Positions 16,990-25,799 of a stretch of DNA of 64,000 nt are shown here, one piece after another. A program made the translations under genes and the position numbers. The number at the start of each line of letters is the position of its first letter. Position 1 is the stretch's first letter. Source of the DNA: Sphingobacterium alkalisoli. GTDB lineage: Bacteria > Bacteroidota > Bacteroidia > Sphingobacteriales > Sphingobacteriaceae. The DNA is taken from assembly GCF_005049105.1 (NCBI RefSeq), contig NZ_SUKA01000001.1, positions 62,001 to 126,000 on the forward strand, read 5' to 3'. Below the pieces are notes generated by a model that worked only from the letters and a program-made list of their open reading frames with translations, was not told the DNA's origin and searched no databases.

Positions 16990-17137
16990 TTTTTAACAAA
17001 ACACAATTAATGTACTGAATATCAGATAAATAATTTTAAAACAGCAATATACTATAGGAGTAATATCAAATGATTTTTATGCTTTTACGCAGAATTACTT
17101 TCTCTAATTCAAAGATTAATACGACATTTAGGCCGAC

Positions 17138-17515
17138 ATGAGATATATTGTAAATTACGTTTGGGCTATATTTTGGGCGCTTATTATGTTTGTGCTTATG
17201 ATAATGCCTTCCAATGAGGTAGGAATACCTCTTTTCGAAGGTTTCGACAAACTGGCACATTGTGGCACATTCTTCGTTTTGACTGTATTGCTATACTGGG
17301 GATCTATCATTAAATCTAAAAGGCGAGCGTCCAAATGGATAACTATTTTTAAAGTGCTGATAGCTACTGTGATATTTGCTTTCATAACCGAAGGTGCTCA
17401 ACTGTACTTTTCACCAACACGTATGTCTGATTGGTGGGACATATTTGCGGATGTGGTGGGTATAGGTATGGGAACTTTTGCATATATTTTATACTATCAA
17501 AAAAAAGATTTCTAA
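17138..17515 (+). CDS. VanZ-like family membrane protein
   Basis: A 125-residue protein with four membrane segments. It carries the VanZ-like pattern: a first helix, then FEGFDKLAHCGTFFVLTVLL (Asp-Lys-His group near residues 36-41), a helix with FAFITEGAQLYF and SDWWDIFADVVGIGMGTF near the end. VanZ relatives are linked to teicoplanin resistance in Gram-positives, but most bacterial members have no known role. Its stop codon overlaps the start of a tiny lipoprotein gene (TAATG at 17513-17517), so the two are translationally coupled. Confidence 0.8.
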   Translation: MRYIVNYVWAIFWALIMFVLMIMPSNEVGIPLFEGFDKLAHCGTFFVLTVLLYWGSIIKSKRRASKWITIFKVLIATVIFAFITEGAQLYFSPTRMSDWWDIFADVVGIGMGTFAYILYYQKKDF

Positions 17516-17634
17516 TGCAAAAAAAACACTTAATTTGGCTGATTATAGCCTTGCTGACCACAACAGGCTTACAGTCCTGTAGTATTTTTAAAAAAGACTG
17601 TGATTGCCCTTCACCGATTGGAAAACGAAGATAG
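17515..17634 (+). CDS. 39-residue predicted lipoprotein
   Basis: A very small gene whose ATG overlaps the VanZ-like stop codon. The product has a lysine-containing start (MQKKH), a hydrophobic stretch of about 14 residues and a lipobox LQSC near residues 19-22. The mature peptide would be only about 18 residues (CSIFKKDCDCPSPIGKRR) with two further Cys. Similar tiny lipoproteins are often missed in annotation. The stop is one base from the end of convergent comF. The signal peptide and lipobox support it as real; function unknown. Confidence 0.6.
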   Translation: MQKKHLIWLIIALLTTTGLQSCSIFKKDCDCPSPIGKRR

Positions 17635-17635
17635 G

Positions 17636-18325
17636 CTACGCTCTTGCTATGGTTGCTACGCTTACTTTTGCTCCCGCATCGATCAAGACATTTCCTAGGG
17701 ATGAAATGGTAGCTCCAGTAGTCAACACATCATCGACAATCAAGATGTGTTTATCTTTTATCGCCCCACTGTCTTTGATGTGGAATATGTTCTCTACATT
17801 GTCGTACCGATCTGATCGACTCTTTTTCGTCTGGCTTACCGTAGCCTTTAACCGACGCAACAATGTGTCTGTCCATTCTTTTTCTAGCCCCTCCGCAAGG
17901 CCCTTTGCAAAATAGCTAGACTGATTGTATCCTCTTGTCCGTAATTTCGAACGATGCAACGGAACTGGTAAGATTAGATCGATCTGTTCTATATCGGAAA
18001 CCCCTACCAATTTTCGCGCATACATTTTACCCAGATAATAGCCTACCGCCGGCTGATTTCCGTATTTTAAATTATGGATGATCTTTTCTACACGGGAGAA
18101 CTTAGACAGATATAACATGGATACGGCAAATTGAAAGTCTAATTTGCCCCACAACTGGCGCGCTGTCGCACTCTCTGGATCTAAATGAAAATCAGTAAAA
18201 GGAAGGTGATATAAGCATTCTGTACATAGCAATTCTTCATGAGACAAGAGGGGTGTCTCACATCCTACGCATATACTTGGAAAGAGTAAGTGTACTAGAT
18301 CCTTAAAATATTGACGAACTACCAC
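17636..18325 (-). CDS. comF: ComF family phosphoribosyltransferase-like protein
   Basis: A 229-residue protein with an N-terminal zinc-finger-like Cys group (CVGCETPLL and CTECLYHLP near residues 18-40). A type I phosphoribosyltransferase domain follows, with LILPVPLHRSKLRTRGYNQS and the PRPP loop ILIVDDVLTTGAT near 192-204. ComFC is needed for DNA uptake in naturally competent bacteria; in non-competent species its role is unclear. A -7-like TATCTTTA lies about 23 bases upstream of the start. The gene stands alone, convergent with the small lipoprotein gene. Confidence 0.9.
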   Translation of the reverse strand: MVVRQYFKDLVHLLFPSICVGCETPLLSHEELLCTECLYHLPFTDFHLDPESATARQLWGKLDFQFAVSMLYLSKFSRVEKIIHNLKYGNQPAVGYYLGKMYARKLVGVSDIEQIDLILPVPLHRSKLRTRGYNQSSYFAKGLAEGLEKEWTDTLLRRLKATVSQTKKSRSDRYDNVENIFHIKDSGAIKDKHILIVDDVLTTGATISSLGNVLIDAGAKVSVATIARA

Positions 18326-18452
18326 ATCTTTAGTCGGTTGGTTGATTAAAGATAGTAAAAATAAAGTAAGTATGCTGTCGTTTCTTTTTTCTGAAAGTAA
18401 CTGTCACCAATCGCCATCAGGAATGTTCATGACTATTGGTGATTCAATGGAA

Positions 18453-19508
18453 TCATGAAAGTTCTTCCTTTATCGCCAATTGACCACATGCCGCATCAAT
18501 ATCCTTTCCGCGACTGCGGCGCACATTGGTAATAATACCTTGACTCCGCAAATAAGCAGCAAACTGATCGATTTTATCTGCTTCTGCATTGACAAAATCA
18601 GCAAGTGCGATGGGATTGTACTCGATAATATTGACTTTGCAAGGCACATGTTTACAAAAACGGGCTAGTTCCTTCGCATCCTGCAGCTCATCATTGAAAT
18701 TGTGAAATACAATATATTCGAACGTAACCGGGTTTTTGGTTTTAGCGTAATAATATTTAAGGGCTTCGGCTAGAGATTGAAGCGTATTCTGCTCATTGAT
18801 AGGCATAATTTCATTACGCTTTTCATCATTTGCAGCATGTAATGAAAGTGCCAGATTAAACCTCGCTTCATCATCCCCTAACTTTTTAATCATTTTGGCG
18901 ATACCCGCAGTGGAAACTGTAATACGTTTCGCTGCCATATTCAACCCGTCTGCCGCTGTAATGCGTTCAACGGACTTCATCATATTTGAATAGTTCAATA
19001 GTGGCTCCCCCATTCCCATGTAAACGATATTGGTAAGAGGCAGGCTATATTTCTCTTCAGCTTGCTTACTGATCAGAACAACCTGATCATAAATTTCATC
19101 TGCATTTAGATTACGCTTGCGGTCCATATACCCTGTAGCACAAAATTTACACGTAAGACTACAGCCCACTTGCGAACTCACACATGCTGTCATACGCTCT
19201 GGCGTTGGGATTAATACGCCCTCGATGATGTTGCCGTCATAAAGTGAAAAACTACTTTTTATGGTCCTATCTGAACTGATCTGCGATTCTTTAACCCTAA
19301 CAAAATTAATTGCAAAACCAGTCTTTAATTTTTCCCGAAGTGGTTTACTCAAATTACTCATTTGATCAAAATCAGTTGCTGATTTTTGCCAGATCCACTC
19401 ATAAATCTGTTTTGCACGGAAAGCCTGCTCACCCATTTCGGTAAGTTTCTCTTTCAATTGATCCAATGAAAGACTTCTGATATCCACTAACTTAGTTTCT
19501 TCTGCCAC
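18453..19508 (-). CDS. rlmN: 23S rRNA (adenine-2503-C2)/tRNA methyltransferase
   Basis: RlmN is a radical-SAM enzyme that methylates C2 of A2503 in 23S rRNA and of A37 in some tRNAs. The CxxxCxxC cluster motif is in QVGCSLTCKFCATG (Cys near residues 116, 120 and 123). VYMGMGEPLLNY, the SAM-binding region and the C-terminal DIDAACGQLA with the methyl-carrying Cys are present. The longest frame starts with TTG at 19526, but that stretch is the -7 box TATCTTTG (19513-19520). GTG 19508 is therefore the likely start, four bases after the box, implying a leaderless or nearly leaderless mRNA. Confidence 0.94.
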   Translation of the reverse strand: MAEETKLVDIRSLSLDQLKEKLTEMGEQAFRAKQIYEWIWQKSATDFDQMSNLSKPLREKLKTGFAINFVRVKESQISSDRTIKSSFSLYDGNIIEGVLIPTPERMTACVSSQVGCSLTCKFCATGYMDRKRNLNADEIYDQVVLISKQAEEKYSLPLTNIVYMGMGEPLLNYSNMMKSVERITAADGLNMAAKRITVSTAGIAKMIKKLGDDEARFNLALSLHAANDEKRNEIMPINEQNTLQSLAEALKYYYAKTKNPVTFEYIVFHNFNDELQDAKELARFCKHVPCKVNIIEYNPIALADFVNAEADKIDQFAAYLRSQGIITNVRRSRGKDIDAACGQLAIKEELS

Positions 19509-19512
19509 ACGA

Positions 19513-19520
19513 CAAAGATA
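19513..19520 (-). promoter_or_regulatory. -7 promoter element of rlmN (TATCTTTG)
   Basis: A perfect TAnnTTTG octamer on the minus strand, four bases before the chosen GTG start. No TTG is visible at the usual -33 spacing. Confidence 0.5.
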
Positions 19521-19615
19521 CAGCAAATTTTATTAGTAGTCCTACTATCTCCCAACACCTCAATATAGATTACACAAATATTATATTAAAGACCAAGAAT
19601 ATGCCTGAGACTCAA

Positions 19616-19623
19616 TATATTTG
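19616..19623 (+). promoter_or_regulatory. -7 promoter element of the amidase lipoprotein gene (TATATTTG)
   Basis: A perfect TAnnTTTG octamer ending four bases before the ATG at 19628. It lies inside the longer reading frame that begins at 19601, which argues against that upstream start. Confidence 0.45.
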
Positions 19624-19627
19624 CGTT

Positions 19628-20452
19628 ATGAAAGCACATACCATTCTGTCAACTATAATAGTACTATTTGTCTTCTCTTCATGTGGAGGGGGAAAATATG
19701 CCGCCACCGAAAAAATATATAAAAAGAAGGCAAAGCAGTTCGCTGAAGTGTATAAAGAAAGTCCTGTATTAGGGCAACTGGAGAAAATTAATTCCACTGA
19801 TAAAGAATGGATCGCATCTATTAATTTTGGTTTACGCAAACCCAATTATGTAATGATACACCACACTGCTCAAGATTCATTGGAGCAAACGGTAAAAACG
19901 TTCCATAGTGAGCGAGCGGGTGTAAGTTCGCATTATGTTATCGGAAGAGATGGAAAAATTGTGCAGATGGTCAACGATTATTATCGTGGGCACCATGCCG
20001 GGCTGGGAAAATGGGGTAATGATACCGACTTGAATTCCTCCTCAATCGGTATAGAACTGGACAATAATGGAATATCCGATCCCTGGCCTGAAATCCAGAT
20101 CGACGCTTTGGTTCAGTTGTTGACCTATTTAAAAGATGCGCACAAGATTCCCCAGGCTAATTTTATAGGCCATATGGATTATGCTCCTACAAGAAAAAAT
20201 GACCCATCACGTTTCCCCTGGAAAATTTTGGCCGAAAAAGGTTTTGGTTTTTGGTACGATGAGTACTTGGAAGCTCCTCCCCTCGGTTTCGATCCCCGAT
20301 TAGCGCTACGAATTATTGGTTATGATGTTAAAAATCTGGATGCTGCCATTAAAGCATTCAAAATACATTATATCCAAAAAGACACCACAACAGCTAGCCT
20401 CAACGAGGAAGACCTAAAGATCTTGTATTCCATTTTCAAGAAGTTCTTGTAG
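19628..20452 (+). CDS. N-acetylmuramoyl-L-alanine amidase lipoprotein (Amidase_2 family)
   Basis: The enzyme cuts the amide between N-acetylmuramic acid and the peptide stem, a peptidoglycan recycling or remodelling step. The 274-residue product starts with a lipoprotein signal (VFSSC lipobox, Cys near residue 19), so it is probably anchored to a membrane. The Amidase_2/PGRP fold shows YVMIHHTAQDS near 67-77 (zinc His), SSHYVIGRDGKIVQMV, YRGHHAG and FIGHMDYAPTRKNDP near 181-195 (second His and Asp). The overall layout resembles AmiD. The ATG at 19628 is preferred over 19601 because of the lipoprotein signal and the overlapping -7 box. Confidence 0.9.
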   Translation: MKAHTILSTIIVLFVFSSCGGGKYAATEKIYKKKAKQFAEVYKESPVLGQLEKINSTDKEWIASINFGLRKPNYVMIHHTAQDSLEQTVKTFHSERAGVSSHYVIGRDGKIVQMVNDYYRGHHAGLGKWGNDTDLNSSSIGIELDNNGISDPWPEIQIDALVQLLTYLKDAHKIPQANFIGHMDYAPTRKNDPSRFPWKILAEKGFGFWYDEYLEAPPLGFDPRLALRIIGYDVKNLDAAIKAFKIHYIQKDTTTASLNEEDLKILYSIFKKFL

Positions 20453-20543
20453 TGTATAAAAATCCATATGCCGCCTTTTGGAGGTTTAACCGGACGGAGT
20501 GCTCTTACATGCATAATGGCTAATGCCTAAAGAAGTATTCTAT

Positions 20544-22133
20544 TTAATACAGAATTGTAAACTTAAAGTCTAAGGGGTGAAAATGTTTCACTAACTCTTT
20601 GACCAGATCATCTCCATACTTAATATACAATGTTGCAAAATTCTCTGTACGTTCTTGTAGTCCTCCGCCGGGAAATAATTGCTCTTTTACCCTTTCAATA
20701 TGGATTAAGGCTTCTTCGTGGTTTCTCTTGTCGGCTTTCAGAAGCTTTTTCTCTAAATTATTCATCGCCTTTTTGAGACGGGCCTTTACGGCCTCTGCAC
20801 TAGGACCCAGACTGGGATCAATTTTGTGGGTACGAAGCTTGATTTTCCCAAATATCGCGTTGATCTCCATCCACTCATCCTTTAAATTAAGACGGTAGGT
20901 AGTATGCCGTTTGACATAATCATTCTGCAGGGTGAGAGCTGATTTAAAAATACTTTTAAACGTGAGGTCCAATCTAAAAATTTTACCGGCAACTTTATCG
21001 TCCGTGATCATGGCCGAGTTACGTGGTATCAGAATCGGAAAAGGAACGCCAAACTGATCGAAATTAGCTTTCAGTTGAAGCCAATAAACAATTTCAGCGC
21101 CGCCACCGATATAGGCCAGATTAGGCAGAATTATCTCTTCATATAGAGGTCGCATAACTACATTGGGGCTAAAACGCTCGGGATGAGATTGAATTTCGGT
21201 TATTATTTCCGCTTCAGTAAAGTATATATCCTGATTTAAAACTTCGAACCTACCATCCGGATTTTTGACAATCCGTTCCCGGAAATCGTCGGTTAGATAA
21301 AAAAAATTACATTCTCTGGCGTGTACTTGTGCTTGAAAACCTTTCTGTTCTAGCTGCTGAGACGTATCGCTAATGGCACGGAAGCTTTTTTCATGTAAGA
21401 TATCATCCTGAATAATATGGGCAAAGAGCTTTTTTAGCTCCGGTTTATCGGCATCAACAATGACCAGACCATACTCCCTAAATAGCGCATTTACGAAAAC
21501 ACGAGTTGCATCTGCTAAAGACCGGTCTCTGCAGTAAGCTTCTTCCACTATCGCGGTGAGCTTCGCGGAATTATCCGATAGACCCAACATCGAACAGTAT
21601 TGACGTACCACGCGCTCCATACTGCCTGTATCCATTCTTCCAGTACCCGACACACGTGGAACATCCCAGACTATCTTCTTGCCATAGACACGTGTGTTGT
21701 TAATCTCCTCAAAATCATGATCCTCTGTTGCCATCCAATAAATGGGCACGAATTCTTTATCTGGAAAGTCTTTTTTTAAATCGGATGCCAGACGAATCGC
21801 AGTAACGATCTTGAAAATAAAATACAAAGGCCCGGTAAAGATATTTAATTGATGCCCTGTTGTAACGGTAAAGGTATTGTCACTCTTTAACAACTCAATA
21901 TTGGCCGCCACCTCGGGCGAGCCCGATAATAGATCACCATACTGTAGTTGTAACTGTTGGACTAATACAGCCCGATGTTCAAAAGAAGACTTTAACTCGA
22001 TTTGTCGTTGGAAACCCGCAGTGTCAGGAGAATTGCCATAAAAACTGGCAAGATTTTCATCTGTTGCCAAATAAGCTAATAATGTTTTCGAAAAATTGCT
22101 GGTGTCTTTATAGTCGATATATGTTGCTTTCAT
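20544..22133 (-). CDS. bshC: putative cysteine ligase BshC (bacillithiol synthesis)
   Basis: BshC adds cysteine to GlcN-malate in the last step of bacillithiol synthesis. The 529-residue length fits. Family sequences are visible: TVTTGHQLNIFTGPLYFIFK near residues 80-100, FVPIYWMATEDHDFEEIN, IILPNLAYIGGGAEIVYWLQ and a C-terminal coiled region. It is a single gene here; bshA and bshB are not in the window. A -7-like TACATTTG lies at 22155-22162, about 20 bases before the ATG. Its presence suggests bacillithiol rather than glutathione as the main low-molecular-weight thiol. Confidence 0.93.
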   Translation of the reverse strand: MKATYIDYKDTSNFSKTLLAYLATDENLASFYGNSPDTAGFQRQIELKSSFEHRAVLVQQLQLQYGDLLSGSPEVAANIELLKSDNTFTVTTGHQLNIFTGPLYFIFKIVTAIRLASDLKKDFPDKEFVPIYWMATEDHDFEEINNTRVYGKKIVWDVPRVSGTGRMDTGSMERVVRQYCSMLGLSDNSAKLTAIVEEAYCRDRSLADATRVFVNALFREYGLVIVDADKPELKKLFAHIIQDDILHEKSFRAISDTSQQLEQKGFQAQVHARECNFFYLTDDFRERIVKNPDGRFEVLNQDIYFTEAEIITEIQSHPERFSPNVVMRPLYEEIILPNLAYIGGGAEIVYWLQLKANFDQFGVPFPILIPRNSAMITDDKVAGKIFRLDLTFKSIFKSALTLQNDYVKRHTTYRLNLKDEWMEINAIFGKIKLRTHKIDPSLGPSAEAVKARLKKAMNNLEKKLLKADKRNHEEALIHIERVKEQLFPGGGLQERTENFATLYIKYGDDLVKELVKHFHPLDFKFTILY

Positions 22134-22259
22134 CTACCTTTTTAAAATCTTGCACAAATGTATACTCTTTCGGTATACAAATTACAGTTTTTTCCAAAAA
22201 GGTAGGTTTACAGAACGAATTATATCATTTATTTGACAATTGTGAATGATGCCGGTCCT

Positions 22260-22934
22260 TTACTTTGTAGTCTGGGCGATGGTATTAAACGTATAGCCTA
22301 CTCCCGAACGTGAGATATTTACCGTAAACTTCTTATTCACGTCGATTTCAAACATGTATTTATCCACTGCAGTACTCAAATCGCTGATACGATATAGTTG
22401 TAACTCTACCTTTTTCTCCTCGGAAGGAACATAAGTAAATTTGTTGACGTCAATATCACGGATCAACGAATCCCCCATTATATCGACTCGATATTCTGCC
22501 GGATTACCGTCGATAAGATTCCAGCGTATTGATGGCATAATAATAAATTGATTATCAGAACTATAAGGAGCATCTAAATGAAGCTGTACGCTATCGTTAT
22601 TATATACCATTAAGGTGTAATAGTTGTGCTTATTTATTATAAGGCTATCCGTGTATTCGCCAATGGAAAACTTCCGAAGCCCAGCCTGAATATCTTCGTA
22701 TAACCCTGTCTGACCTGATGGTCCGCCAATTTTTATTCCCTTACTCGATCCAAATAATCCATCAATATTTAATTGATCTGGCAACGTAGCTGTTTTATTA
22801 GATACATTGATAACCGAAAGAGACGCAATATCCTCAACGGGATCAATGATTAGCTCCGGCTCAACATGACTTGGGTTGCATGCCATAAATAGCGAACCCA
22901 ACAGAAGGGTGAAGAAGGATAAATTTTTTGTCAT
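22260..22934 (-). CDS. predicted lipoprotein, DUF4397-like
   Basis: A 224-residue protein with a lipoprotein signal (GSLFMAC, Cys near residue 19), so probably membrane-anchored and facing the periplasm or outside. The first half (SLSVINVSNKT, QLNIDGLFG, YTLMVYNND) resembles DUF4397 domains, beta-rich modules of many Bacteroidetes lipoproteins. The second half has the repeated strand pattern of a related module. I recognise no catalytic residues. It is monocistronic, with a promoter of the TTG-N19-TAAGTTTG type at 22971-23000. Function unknown; the DUF4397 assignment is tentative. Confidence 0.6.
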   Translation of the reverse strand: MTKNLSFFTLLLGSLFMACNPSHVEPELIIDPVEDIASLSVINVSNKTATLPDQLNIDGLFGSSKGIKIGGPSGQTGLYEDIQAGLRKFSIGEYTDSLIINKHNYYTLMVYNNDSVQLHLDAPYSSDNQFIIMPSIRWNLIDGNPAEYRVDIMGDSLIRDIDVNKFTYVPSEEKKVELQLYRISDLSTAVDKYMFEIDVNKKFTVNISRSGVGYTFNTIAQTTK

Positions 22935-22970
22935 ATTGATCGTAATAAGATGGTTAAAATAATCTATAAC

Positions 22971-23000
22971 AAACTTAGCGAACTTTCTGGCTTTTTCAAA
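22971..23000 (-). promoter_or_regulatory. promoter of the DUF4397-like lipoprotein gene (TTG-N19-TAAGTTTG)
   Basis: On the minus strand, TTG at 22998-23000 and TAAGTTTG at 22971-22978 are separated by 19 bases, 36 bases upstream of the ATG. It lacks the extra TTTATC that precedes the -7 box in related promoters of this window. Confidence 0.55.
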
Positions 23001-23084
23001 TGTTTTATTTTAAATAATCAAAAGCAGATCAGCTACGATTTTCATGTTCCGACCAAGCAACAACACGGTTGCACCGTCACATGA

Positions 23085-24419
23085 TTACCGCACAACAGTA
23101 CCATACAAATCAAAGTCTTCAGCCCGATGAATATTTACCTGCACGAAATCACCGATACGGGCGTAAGTTTCCTTCGTTTCGATAAGTACCTCGTTATCAA
23201 CTTCGGGAGAGTCGTATTCGGTACGCCCCACAAAATAATCTCCGTCTACTTTATCGATTAAGACCTTGAAGGTCTTCCCTATTTTTTCTTGGTTGATGTC
23301 GTATGAAATACCCTGCTGTACATCCATGATAGCTTCTACACGTTGTTGCTTTACTTCTTCCGGAATATCATCCATCAATGTATGTGCATGCGTTTTTTCT
23401 TCGTGCGAATACGTAAAACATCCCAAACGGTCGAACCTCGTTTCTTCCACCCACTCCAACATTTCTTGGAAATCTTGCTCGGTCTCCCCTGGATAACCAC
23501 AAATCAGTGTCGTACGTAGCGCTATGTTTGGAACTTTATCCCGAATTTTATCAACAAGATCTATCTGCTTTTGCTTACTTGTACCGCGACGCATCGAACT
23601 TAACATCTTATCACTGATGTGTTGTAAGGGCATGTCCAAGTAATTACAAATATTACTTCTTTCGTTCATGGCATCCAATATATCCATCGGAAAACCAGAA
23701 GGATATGCATATTGCAAACGAATCCATTCGATTCCATCTACATCAGAAAGTTGTCGCATTAAATCCGAAAGATTACGTTTCCCATAAATATCTAACCCAT
23801 AATAGGTTAAATCTTGTGCAATCAAGATAAGTTCTTTGGTACCATTTGAAGCCAAGAATTTCGCTTCTTTTACTAAATCATCGATTGATTTAGAAACGTG
23901 TTTTCCCCGCATAATCGGAATAGCACAAAAGGAGCAGGGACGATTACATCCTTCCGCAATTTTGAAATACGAAAAATGAGACGGTGTCGTTAATAAACGT
24001 TCGCCCAATAGTTCATGCCGATAGTCTGCACCTATAGAGGAAAGTAGATCAGGCAGATCGTTCGTTCCGAAATAGGCATCTACATTTGGAATTTCGGACT
24101 GTAATTCAGGTTTATATCGCTCAGATAAACATCCGGTTACAATTACTTTGTTTATTTTACCCTGATCTTTGAGTTCTGAATATTGCAGAATCGTATCGAT
24201 CGATTCCTGTTTTGCATTATCGATAAATCCGCAAGTATTAATTACAACAATGTCATTGGCCTGAATGTTCGTCGATTCATGAACGACTTCGATTTGATTA
24301 CCCTTTAATTGTCCCATCAATACCTCACTATCGTGTATATTTTTCGAACATCCTAATGTAACGACATTCACACGAGGTTTACTCACTGGTGGGGTAACCT
24401 TTGCATATTTTGTTCTCAT
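23085..24419 (-). CDS. rimO: ribosomal protein S12 methylthiotransferase
   Basis: RimO adds a methylthio group to a conserved Asp of ribosomal protein S12. The 444-residue enzyme has an N-terminal MTTase domain (VTLGCSKNIHDSEVLMG near residues 20-36, further Cys in NTCGF and TGCLSER), and a radical-SAM core with EGCNRPCSFCAIPIMRG near 156-172. A C-terminal TRAM domain ends in LYGTVVR. The NIHDSEVLMG form distinguishes RimO from MiaB. It lies downstream of ftsY in the same direction, with 143 bases between them, so co-transcription is possible but not certain. Confidence 0.95.
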   Translation of the reverse strand: MRTKYAKVTPPVSKPRVNVVTLGCSKNIHDSEVLMGQLKGNQIEVVHESTNIQANDIVVINTCGFIDNAKQESIDTILQYSELKDQGKINKVIVTGCLSERYKPELQSEIPNVDAYFGTNDLPDLLSSIGADYRHELLGERLLTTPSHFSYFKIAEGCNRPCSFCAIPIMRGKHVSKSIDDLVKEAKFLASNGTKELILIAQDLTYYGLDIYGKRNLSDLMRQLSDVDGIEWIRLQYAYPSGFPMDILDAMNERSNICNYLDMPLQHISDKMLSSMRRGTSKQKQIDLVDKIRDKVPNIALRTTLICGYPGETEQDFQEMLEWVEETRFDRLGCFTYSHEEKTHAHTLMDDIPEEVKQQRVEAIMDVQQGISYDINQEKIGKTFKVLIDKVDGDYFVGRTEYDSPEVDNEVLIETKETYARIGDFVQVNIHRAEDFDLYGTVVR

Positions 24420-24562
24420 ATTGTTTTAGTATTGCGTAGTCAGATATGCCCCCTGTCTGCAGTAGGCAGGTATCGAGAAGATATACTCACTACCAAAAAA
24501 ACGAAAAGTCTTTCTCTAAAATCACGGAAAGAGCTTCCTTATCTAAAAAAGCTTTTGATATA

Positions 24563-25525
24563 TTACTTAAATAGTGAATCCACGAAATCCTTCTTATTAA
24601 ATAACTGTAAATCGCCAATTTTTTCACCCACTCCAATATATTTTACCGGAATCTTGAATTGATCGGAAATACCAATTACCACACCGCCTTTCGCAGTACC
24701 GTCTAGTTTCGTCAGCGCCAGAGCATTAACGTCAGTAGCTTGTGTAAACTGTGTACACTGTTCTATTGCATTCTGACCGGTAGATGCATCCAAAACCAAC
24801 AAAATTTCATGTGGCGCACCTGGCACAACTTTCTGCATTACGGTCTTGATTTTACCAAGCTCATTCATTAAACCCACCTTATTGTGCAAACGACCTGCTG
24901 TATCAATAATAGCTACGTCGTCACCATTAGCAACGGCGGACTGTACCGTGTCGAATGCCACAGAAGCCGGGTCCGAACCCATGGCTTGAGCCACAACCCG
25001 TACACCTACCCGTTCGCCCCAAAGTTGAATTTGATCTACCGCAGCTGCTCTAAATGTATCTGCTGCCCCTAAAACGACACTATTTCCTGCTAATTTGAGC
25101 TGATGTGCCAACTTACCTATCGTAGTCGTTTTGCCGACCCCATTAACACCTACCACCATAATAACATAGGGTTTGTGATTTCCATATTCGAAATTTTCAA
25201 AATCCGCACTGTTATTTTCTGCCAACAGGTCTTGGATTTCCTCTTTAAGAAGTCCATTCAACTCATCGGTACTTACATATTTGTTACGGGCTACACGTTG
25301 TTGAATACGCTCTACGATTTTTAACGTAGTCGTAACTCCAACATCCGACGTGACTAATACCTCCTCAAGATTATCCAATACATCATCATCCACAGTCGAT
25401 TTGCCAACAACTGCTTTTGTAATCTTGGACAGAAAGCCTTCCTTAGTCTTCTCCAAACCCCGATCTAAGGCCTCTTGCGCTTCAGGAGTCTCCTGTTTTT
25501 TCTTGAAAAAATCAAATAATCCCAT
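24563..25525 (-). CDS. ftsY: signal recognition particle receptor FtsY
   Basis: FtsY is the membrane-associated GTPase that receives SRP-ribosome complexes for co-translational insertion. The 320-residue protein is essentially just the NG domain: a short N-terminal helix (MGLFDFFKKKQETPEAQEAL) in place of the long acidic A domain of E. coli, then GVNGVGKTT near residues 126-134, DTFRAAAVDQ, DTAGRLHN, LTKLDGTAKGG and the C-terminal GVGEKIGDLQLF. It has its own promoter (25566-25596), placed after the terminator that ends the rpmB-rpmG-DUF4295 operon. Confidence 0.96.
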   Translation of the reverse strand: MGLFDFFKKKQETPEAQEALDRGLEKTKEGFLSKITKAVVGKSTVDDDVLDNLEEVLVTSDVGVTTTLKIVERIQQRVARNKYVSTDELNGLLKEEIQDLLAENNSADFENFEYGNHKPYVIMVVGVNGVGKTTTIGKLAHQLKLAGNSVVLGAADTFRAAAVDQIQLWGERVGVRVVAQAMGSDPASVAFDTVQSAVANGDDVAIIDTAGRLHNKVGLMNELGKIKTVMQKVVPGAPHEILLVLDASTGQNAIEQCTQFTQATDVNALALTKLDGTAKGGVVIGISDQFKIPVKYIGVGEKIGDLQLFNKKDFVDSLFK

Positions 25526-25565
25526 GAATGTAAACTGTGTGAAGTAATGTTTTAATCTTCTTTCC

Positions 25566-25596
25566 CAAACTTAGATAAAATGCTTTAAATTCACAA
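25566..25596 (-). promoter_or_regulatory. ftsY promoter (TTG-N20-TAAGTTTG)
   Basis: On the minus strand TTG, a 20-base spacer ending TTTATC, and TAAGTTTG. Thirty of its 31 bases are identical to the promoter of the rhodanese gene at 35200-35230. It supplies ftsY after the terminator at 25721-25757. Confidence 0.7.
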
Positions 25597-25720
25597 CTCC
25601 AGTAGAGCGCGCCCAAGCATGTCATTGGAACCAAGTGAAGGGAGTTCATCGATTCCCTCAAAAGATATCCGCCCGATCAAGAAACAAGCCGAAATGCAAT
25701 AGACTTAAACACGCCATACT

Positions 25721-25757
25721 AAAAAAGCCCTTCTGGTGCAATACCAAAACGGCTTTT
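25721..25757 (-). terminator. terminator of the rpmB-rpmG-DUF4295 operon
   Basis: AAAAGCC and GGCTTTT form the base, with an inner TTCTGGT/ACCAAAA stem carrying one mismatch, followed on the minus strand by a T-run. It lies 43 bases after the DUF4295 stop codon. Confidence 0.75.
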
Positions 25758-25799
25758 CGTGTTTCTAAAGAAAAACTTTAAAAAAGGAATATCTTCTGC

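Noticed and set aside
22260..22934. Lipoprotein as part of a SusD or polysaccharide locus
   Set aside because: No SusC/SusD pair or glycan enzymes nearby, and the length and pattern do not fit SusD.
25600..25720. tRNA or small RNA gene between ftsY and the DUF4295 gene
   Set aside because: No cloverleaf-type pairing or conserved RNA motif; the promoter and terminator account for the structured parts.
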